Assembly: GCF_000340885.1 (NCBI RefSeq)
Contig: NC_020291.1
Span: 2,727,001 to 2,791,000, forward strand
From: Clostridium saccharoperbutylacetonicum N1-4(HMT)
GTDB taxonomy: Bacteria; Bacillota; Clostridia; Clostridiales; Clostridiaceae
Length of the DNA: 64,000 nt
Reading direction: 5' to 3'
Shown here: positions 60,758 to 64,000 of the stretch, piece by piece
Numbering within the stretch: position 1 is the stretch's first letter
Layout: each line of letters opens with the position of its first letter
Notes under the pieces: generated by a model
What the model saw: only the letters and a program-made list of their open reading frames with translations
What the model was told of the DNA's origin: nothing
Databases searched by the model: none
Position numbers and translations under genes: made by a program

Positions 60758-61765
60758 TTGAAAATTAGTGAGTTTGCTAAAAGGTCAGGTGTAACTGTGA
60801 AAGCATTACGGTATTATGATAGGATTGGATTGCTGCAACCTTCTGTAAAGACAGATTCAGGTTATAGAATTTATTGTGATGAAGATTTTATTAAATTACA
60901 ACAGGTTACTACTTTGAAATTTATTGGATTATCCCTTGATGAGATTAAACAACTAATAAATAATAAGCATGAAAATATACATAGTATGATTGATGTTCAA
61001 ACAAGAGCTTTGGAGGAAAGTAAAAAGCACATTGATATAGTTCTTACTGCTTTATACAAAGCAAAAGCGCAGCTTGAAAATTATAATAATTTGGAAGTTC
61101 AGCAGCTTATTGATATTATCAAGATTACAAATATGGAGACAAAAGCAAAACAAAGATTTAACAATGCAAGTAAACAATACGTTACTGATAGTTACTACTG
61201 GAGGTCTAAAACAGCAGAATTAATAAATGAATTAGTAAGGCCTCAGATTAAGGATGTCATACTTGATTTAGGGTGTGGTACAGGAAAACAATTAATTGAA
61301 TTATCAACAAAAGTAAGATTAGGAATTGGTATAGATATTAGTGAAGGGATGCTAAGTCAAGCTAAGATTAATTTAAAAAATGAAAAGGCATCAAATATAG
61401 AATTCTATACAGGAACATTTGAAGAGCCTGAATTAAGTGTTGATTTGTATAAGAAAGGTATTACTAAAATTATAACTAATTATTCTTTACATCATTTATC
61501 CACTTATTATAAACAAAAAGTTATTAAAAAAATGATCGATATAGGTGGGGAAGCCTTAGAAAAAATTATTATCGGTGATTTGATGTTTTTTGAAAATCCT
61601 GAAAATCATAAAGATGAGTTTAATGTAGTTGGATATGGGCCGGAAGTTGATTTTCCATCTAGGGTTGAAGAATTAATGGAATGTTTTTCAAACTTTAATT
61701 TTACTGTCGAAGTACACAAGTTACATCCGCTTGTAGGTATTATTGTAGCAAATAGGATTAAATGA
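60758..61765 (+). CDS. MerR-type HTH fused to SAM methyltransferase
   Basis: 335 residues from the TTG start. Residues 1-70 are a MerR HTH (ISEFAKRSGVTVKALRYYDR, then LDEIKQLINN); a helical linker follows; residues ~140-330 are a class I methyltransferase with LDLGCGTGK (169-177), IGIDISEGML and NYSLHHLSTYY. Two in-frame starts each have a ribosome site: ATG 60734 (GGGAGG) and TTG 60758 (GGGAGGTGA); the second gives the usual MerR N terminus. The fusion suggests the DNA-binding part controls its own gene while sensing or making a methylated compound; substrate unknown. Confidence 0.88.
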   Translation: MKISEFAKRSGVTVKALRYYDRIGLLQPSVKTDSGYRIYCDEDFIKLQQVTTLKFIGLSLDEIKQLINNKHENIHSMIDVQTRALEESKKHIDIVLTALYKAKAQLENYNNLEVQQLIDIIKITNMETKAKQRFNNASKQYVTDSYYWRSKTAELINELVRPQIKDVILDLGCGTGKQLIELSTKVRLGIGIDISEGMLSQAKINLKNEKASNIEFYTGTFEEPELSVDLYKKGITKIITNYSLHHLSTYYKQKVIKKMIDIGGEALEKIIIGDLMFFENPENHKDEFNVVGYGPEVDFPSRVEELMECFSNFNFTVEVHKLHPLVGIIVANRIK

Positions 61766-61793
61766 GTTTATATGTAAAAATAAAATAATAAGA

Positions 61794-61876
61794 TCAATAG
61801 GCAGTTTAAACTTGATATTGTTCCCCTATGGTAGAAAGGGAGCAGTTCAACTTAAATATTAACTGCCTATTTGTAT
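61794..61876. terminator. large compound hairpin between converging genes
   Basis: AATAGGCAGTTTAA pairs with TTAACTGCCTATT (one bulge), enclosing an inner imperfect GTTCCCCT/AAGGGAGC hairpin. Probably terminates both flanking transcripts. Confidence 0.65.
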
Positions 61877-61883
61877 ATATAAA

Positions 61884-62207
61884 TTACTCGTCTTTAGAAT
61901 CAAAACTAGAACATCTTGTTTCAGAATAAATTTGAGCACCGTTTCCTGATACATATACAGACTCTAGTCCACACAATCTATTTGAGTTATGAATGCAGCT
62001 TTCAACGTTGCAAGTAAGTGCATCGCATTGGCCTTGTGAATTTGTATTATTAGTTAGGTGGCTATAATGGTATTCATGTAAAAAAGATCCACAACAGGTT
62101 CCTTGTGTACTATTTGCAGACATTCCACCAATATCAACTCTGTTGGAATAACAAATTCCAGTTTTATTGTGTGAACAATTAGAAACATTACAATTAATTC
62201 TTTCCAT
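61884..62207 (-). CDS. DUF1540 protein with two Cys-rich repeats
   Basis: 107 residues from ATG (AAGGAG upstream; a GTG three codons earlier is too close to the site). Two DUF1540 units, INCNVSNCSHNKTGICYSNR ... GTCCGSF and LTCNVESCIHNSNRLCGLES ... TRCSSF, each with four to five Cys that could bind a metal or form disulfides. Common in clostridia, often sporulation-associated; function unknown. It lies 42 bases downstream of the reverse rubrerythrin gene on the same strand and may share its transcript. Confidence 0.88.
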   Translation of the reverse strand: MERINCNVSNCSHNKTGICYSNRVDIGGMSANSTQGTCCGSFLHEYHYSHLTNNTNSQGQCDALTCNVESCIHNSNRLCGLESVYVSGNGAQIYSETRCSSFDSKDE

Positions 62208-62249
62208 AAAAAACACACTCCTTTTAATATAAGCATAAATTCATAAATT

Positions 62250-62795
62250 TTATTTACTGAAGTACCTATCAAGCAAACCCTTAAATGCTCTTCCATGTCT
62301 AGCTTCATCTTTACACATTTCATGGACTGTATCATGTATTGCATCTAAATTATTTTCCTTAGCAATTGTTGCAAGTTTCTTTTTGCCCTCACAAGCACCA
62401 TATTCTGCTTCGACTCTGGCGCTTAAATTAGACTTTGTATCGGCAACTACAACTTCACCGAGAATTTCAGCAAATTTTGCTGCATGCTCTGCTTCTTCAA
62501 AGGCAATTCTCTTATAGGCTTCACCAACTTCTGGATAACCTTCTCTATCTGCTTGACGAGACATGGCTAAATACATTCCAACTTCAGTGCATTCCCCTAT
62601 AAAATTAGCTCGCAAACCTTCTAATAATTCATCATTTAGTCCGTTTGCAATTCCAATTCTATGCTCATCAGCAAAATTTAATTCATCTTTCATTTCTTTA
62701 AATTTGTCAGCACCTGCTTTACAAATAGGGCAAATTTCTGGTGGAGTATCACCTTCATGGATATAACCACAAATAGTACAAATAAATCTTTTCAT
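62250..62795 (-). CDS. reverse rubrerythrin
   Basis: 181 residues from the ATG 8 bases after GGAGG. An N-terminal rubredoxin domain (Cys6, Cys9, Cys22, Cys25; [12 protein letters not shown] and EICPICKAG) precedes a ferritin-like diiron domain with [25 protein letters not shown] and DEARHGRAF. This reversed order and the length match the clostridial reverse rubrerythrins that act as NADH-linked peroxidase or oxidase in oxygen defence. A PerR box was looked for in the upstream region and not clearly seen. Confidence 0.95.
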   Translation of the reverse strand: MKRFICTICGYIHEGDTPPEICPICKAGADKFKEMKDELNFADEHRIGIANGLNDELLEGLRANFIGECTEVGMYLAMSRQADREGYPEVGEAYKRIAFEEAEHAAKFAEILGEVVVADTKSNLSARVEAEYGACEGKKKLATIAKENNLDAIHDTVHEMCKDEARHGRAFKGLLDRYFSK

Positions 62796-62956
62796 GTAAA
62801 ATTCCTCCATAAACAATTTGTTATTTTTAGTTATCATATAACCTAAGAAATAGTATTACCATTTGAAAATAAATTTATTAATTAAATTTATATAGAAAAA
62901 TATGTTATAATTTATTGATATATTGTAAAAGTCTAGACAATAGGGAGGATTTTAAT

Positions 62957-63610
62957 TTGGATAATAAGTTTGAATATATATTGTTTGATTTAGATGGAAC
63001 AATTACTGATTCTGGTGAAGGAATAACAAAATCTGTTCAATATGCTTTAAAAGATTTTGGAATTGAAGTAGAAAATATTAAGGAATTGAATAAATTTATA
63101 GGTCCACCATTAAAGGATTCATTCAAAAGATTTTATAATTTTGATGATGAAAAAGCAGAATTAGGTCTAAGAAAATACAGAGAGTATTATGCAGATAAAG
63201 GGATTTATGAAAATAGTTTATATGATGGAATTGTTGAAGTTTTAGACAAACTTAAGAAAAGTAATAAAAAAATCATACTTGCTACATCAAAGCCTGAAGT
63301 GTATGCAAAAGAAATATTGAAATACTTTAAGATTGACGAATATTTTACTTTTGTGGGTGGTGCAGATTTTGAGGAAACAAGAGTAAGCAAAGGTGATGTC
63401 ATTAAGTATGCTTTAAAAGAGGCACAAGTATCTGATTTATCGAAAACTATTATGATTGGCGACAGGGAACATGATATAATTGGTGCTAAGGAAAATAATA
63501 TTAAATCAATAGGTGTTCTTTATGGATATGGTGATGTAATAGAATTAACTCAAGCTAGGGCAGACCATATTATAAAAAATGTGGACGAATTAATAGATAT
63601 TATTTTATAA
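62957..63610 (+). CDS. HAD family hydrolase (phosphoglycolate phosphatase/PpaX type)
   Basis: 217 residues from TTG, 8 bases after AGGGAGG. HAD motifs: nucleophile Asp in ILFDLDGTITDSG, Thr/Ser in ILATSKPEVYAK, Lys in VSKGDVIKY and GDREHDIIGAKE with conserved Asp. A small helical cap follows the first motif. Members remove phosphate from phosphoglycolate, pyrophosphate or nucleotides; the exact substrate is open. A terminator follows. Confidence 0.92.
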   Translation: MDNKFEYILFDLDGTITDSGEGITKSVQYALKDFGIEVENIKELNKFIGPPLKDSFKRFYNFDDEKAELGLRKYREYYADKGIYENSLYDGIVEVLDKLKKSNKKIILATSKPEVYAKEILKYFKIDEYFTFVGGADFEETRVSKGDVIKYALKEAQVSDLSKTIMIGDREHDIIGAKENNIKSIGVLYGYGDVIELTQARADHIIKNVDELIDIIL

Positions 63611-63673
63611 AAGAGCATATTTAAATATTGGAAGTGAAGCTTAATTAAGAGTAAAATTTAAGTTGATTAAATT

Positions 63674-63718
63674 AGCAGGTATACCAAGTAATTTTCAGAT
63701 TGGTTGCCTGCTTTTTGT
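63674..63718 (+). terminator. terminator after HAD gene
   Basis: AGCAGGTATACCAA pairs with TTGGTTGCCTGCT, then TTTTTG. Confidence 0.85.
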
Positions 63719-63902
63719 TGACATAATTTTAAGTAAACAAGTAGTTTGTGGTGAATTGATTTTATACCAAAAAGTTACAAAAGCTTTTAAGATACTTAAA
63801 AATATACTATAATAATATTAGTATAATAATGCTAAATGATAAATATTATGCCATAATTAAATATTATTTAGTCGATTTATAAAGATAGAGTGGTGGGATT
63901 TG

Positions 63903-64000
63903 TTGACAAGGTTAGAGAAATACGTGTGTGCTACATATATATGTTTAGCAGTTGCTTTAGGTGGAGTACTAGGATATTTTAAATTTGCAGTATATGATAT
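63903..64000 (+). CDS. partial membrane-protein gene running off the window end
   Basis: TTG at 63903, preceded by GGTGGGA, opens a frame that stays open to the last base. The 32 visible residues (RLEKYVCATYICLAVALGGV, then LGYFKFAVYD) include one hydrophobic helix. Other frames stop early. Too short to assign. Confidence 0.5.
   Translation, partial: MTRLEKYVCATYICLAVALGGVLGYFKFAVYD

Noticed and set aside
62838..62956. PerR operator upstream of reverse rubrerythrin
   Set aside because: The region is AT-rich with partial TTATAA-like words, but no full TTATAATNATTATAA site could be found.

Overview
The window is low-GC, AT-rich Firmicute DNA. Most start sites have strong AGGAGG-type ribosome binding sites and many starts are TTG or GTG. 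The gene content fits Clostridium sensu stricto, most likely near C. beijerinckii or C. saccharoperbutylacetonicum: pyruvate formate-lyase with its activase, a reverse rubrerythrin, DUF1540 protein, a siroheme reductase, secreted proteins with Trp/Tyr-rich cell-wall-binding repeats, and an expansin next to a GH12 glucanase. No rRNA, tRNA, CRISPR array, prophage or complete insertion sequence was found. The species assignment is inference.

Layout. 1-7.8 kb: an NlpC/P60 hydrolase cut by the window edge, a DUF503 protein, DAHP synthase, a Gly/Thr-rich protein, a YczE-like membrane protein, a TPR-GGDEF protein and a MATE exporter behind a candidate leader peptide. 7.9-13 kb: secreted transglutaminase-like and tandem-repeat proteins, a 2H phosphoesterase and argF behind paired ArgR-like boxes. 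13-21 kb: small metabolic and membrane genes, then an OmpR-type two-component system and a secreted protein that shares its putative operator. 21.9-26.8 kb: a large J-like/TPR protein paired with an HscC-type Hsp70. 27-34.6 kb: a DMT exporter, a DeoR-regulated HAD phosphatase, and a pflB-pflA-FNR locus with an FNR-type box correctly placed at the pflB promoter. 34.6-46 kb: a siroheme reductase and many small single genes, ending in two cell-wall-binding proteins and a PocR-PAS histidine kinase. 46-51 kb: mmuM, then an expansin plus GH12 unit flanked by two copies of the upstream region of the following amino-acid permease. 51-64 kb: a second MATE exporter, cysS behind a polycysteine leader and attenuator, an aromatic-acid-exporter-like protein, a membrane-anchored lipase, HD-GYP and HD proteins, a MerR-methyltransferase fusion, reverse rubrerythrin and HAD genes.

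Two signals stand out. First, cysS is preceded by a 22-codon ORF with seven Cys codons, five of them consecutive, then mutually exclusive CTGCAG pairings and an intrinsic terminator. This looks like ribosome-mediated transcription attenuation where a T-box would be expected. Second, four roughly 290-360 bp copies and one fragment of an intergenic element lie in the window. They end in GATATCCAAA inverted repeats and fold into one very long hairpin whose central arms differ between copies but stay complementary. One copy carries a second small palindromic repeat in its loop.

The genes are mostly short, independent transcription units separated by clear hairpin terminators. Coupled units are pflB/pflA/fnr, the J-like/TPR-hscC pair, the two-component pair, cysS with the exporter-like gene, and the DUF1540/reverse rubrerythrin pair.
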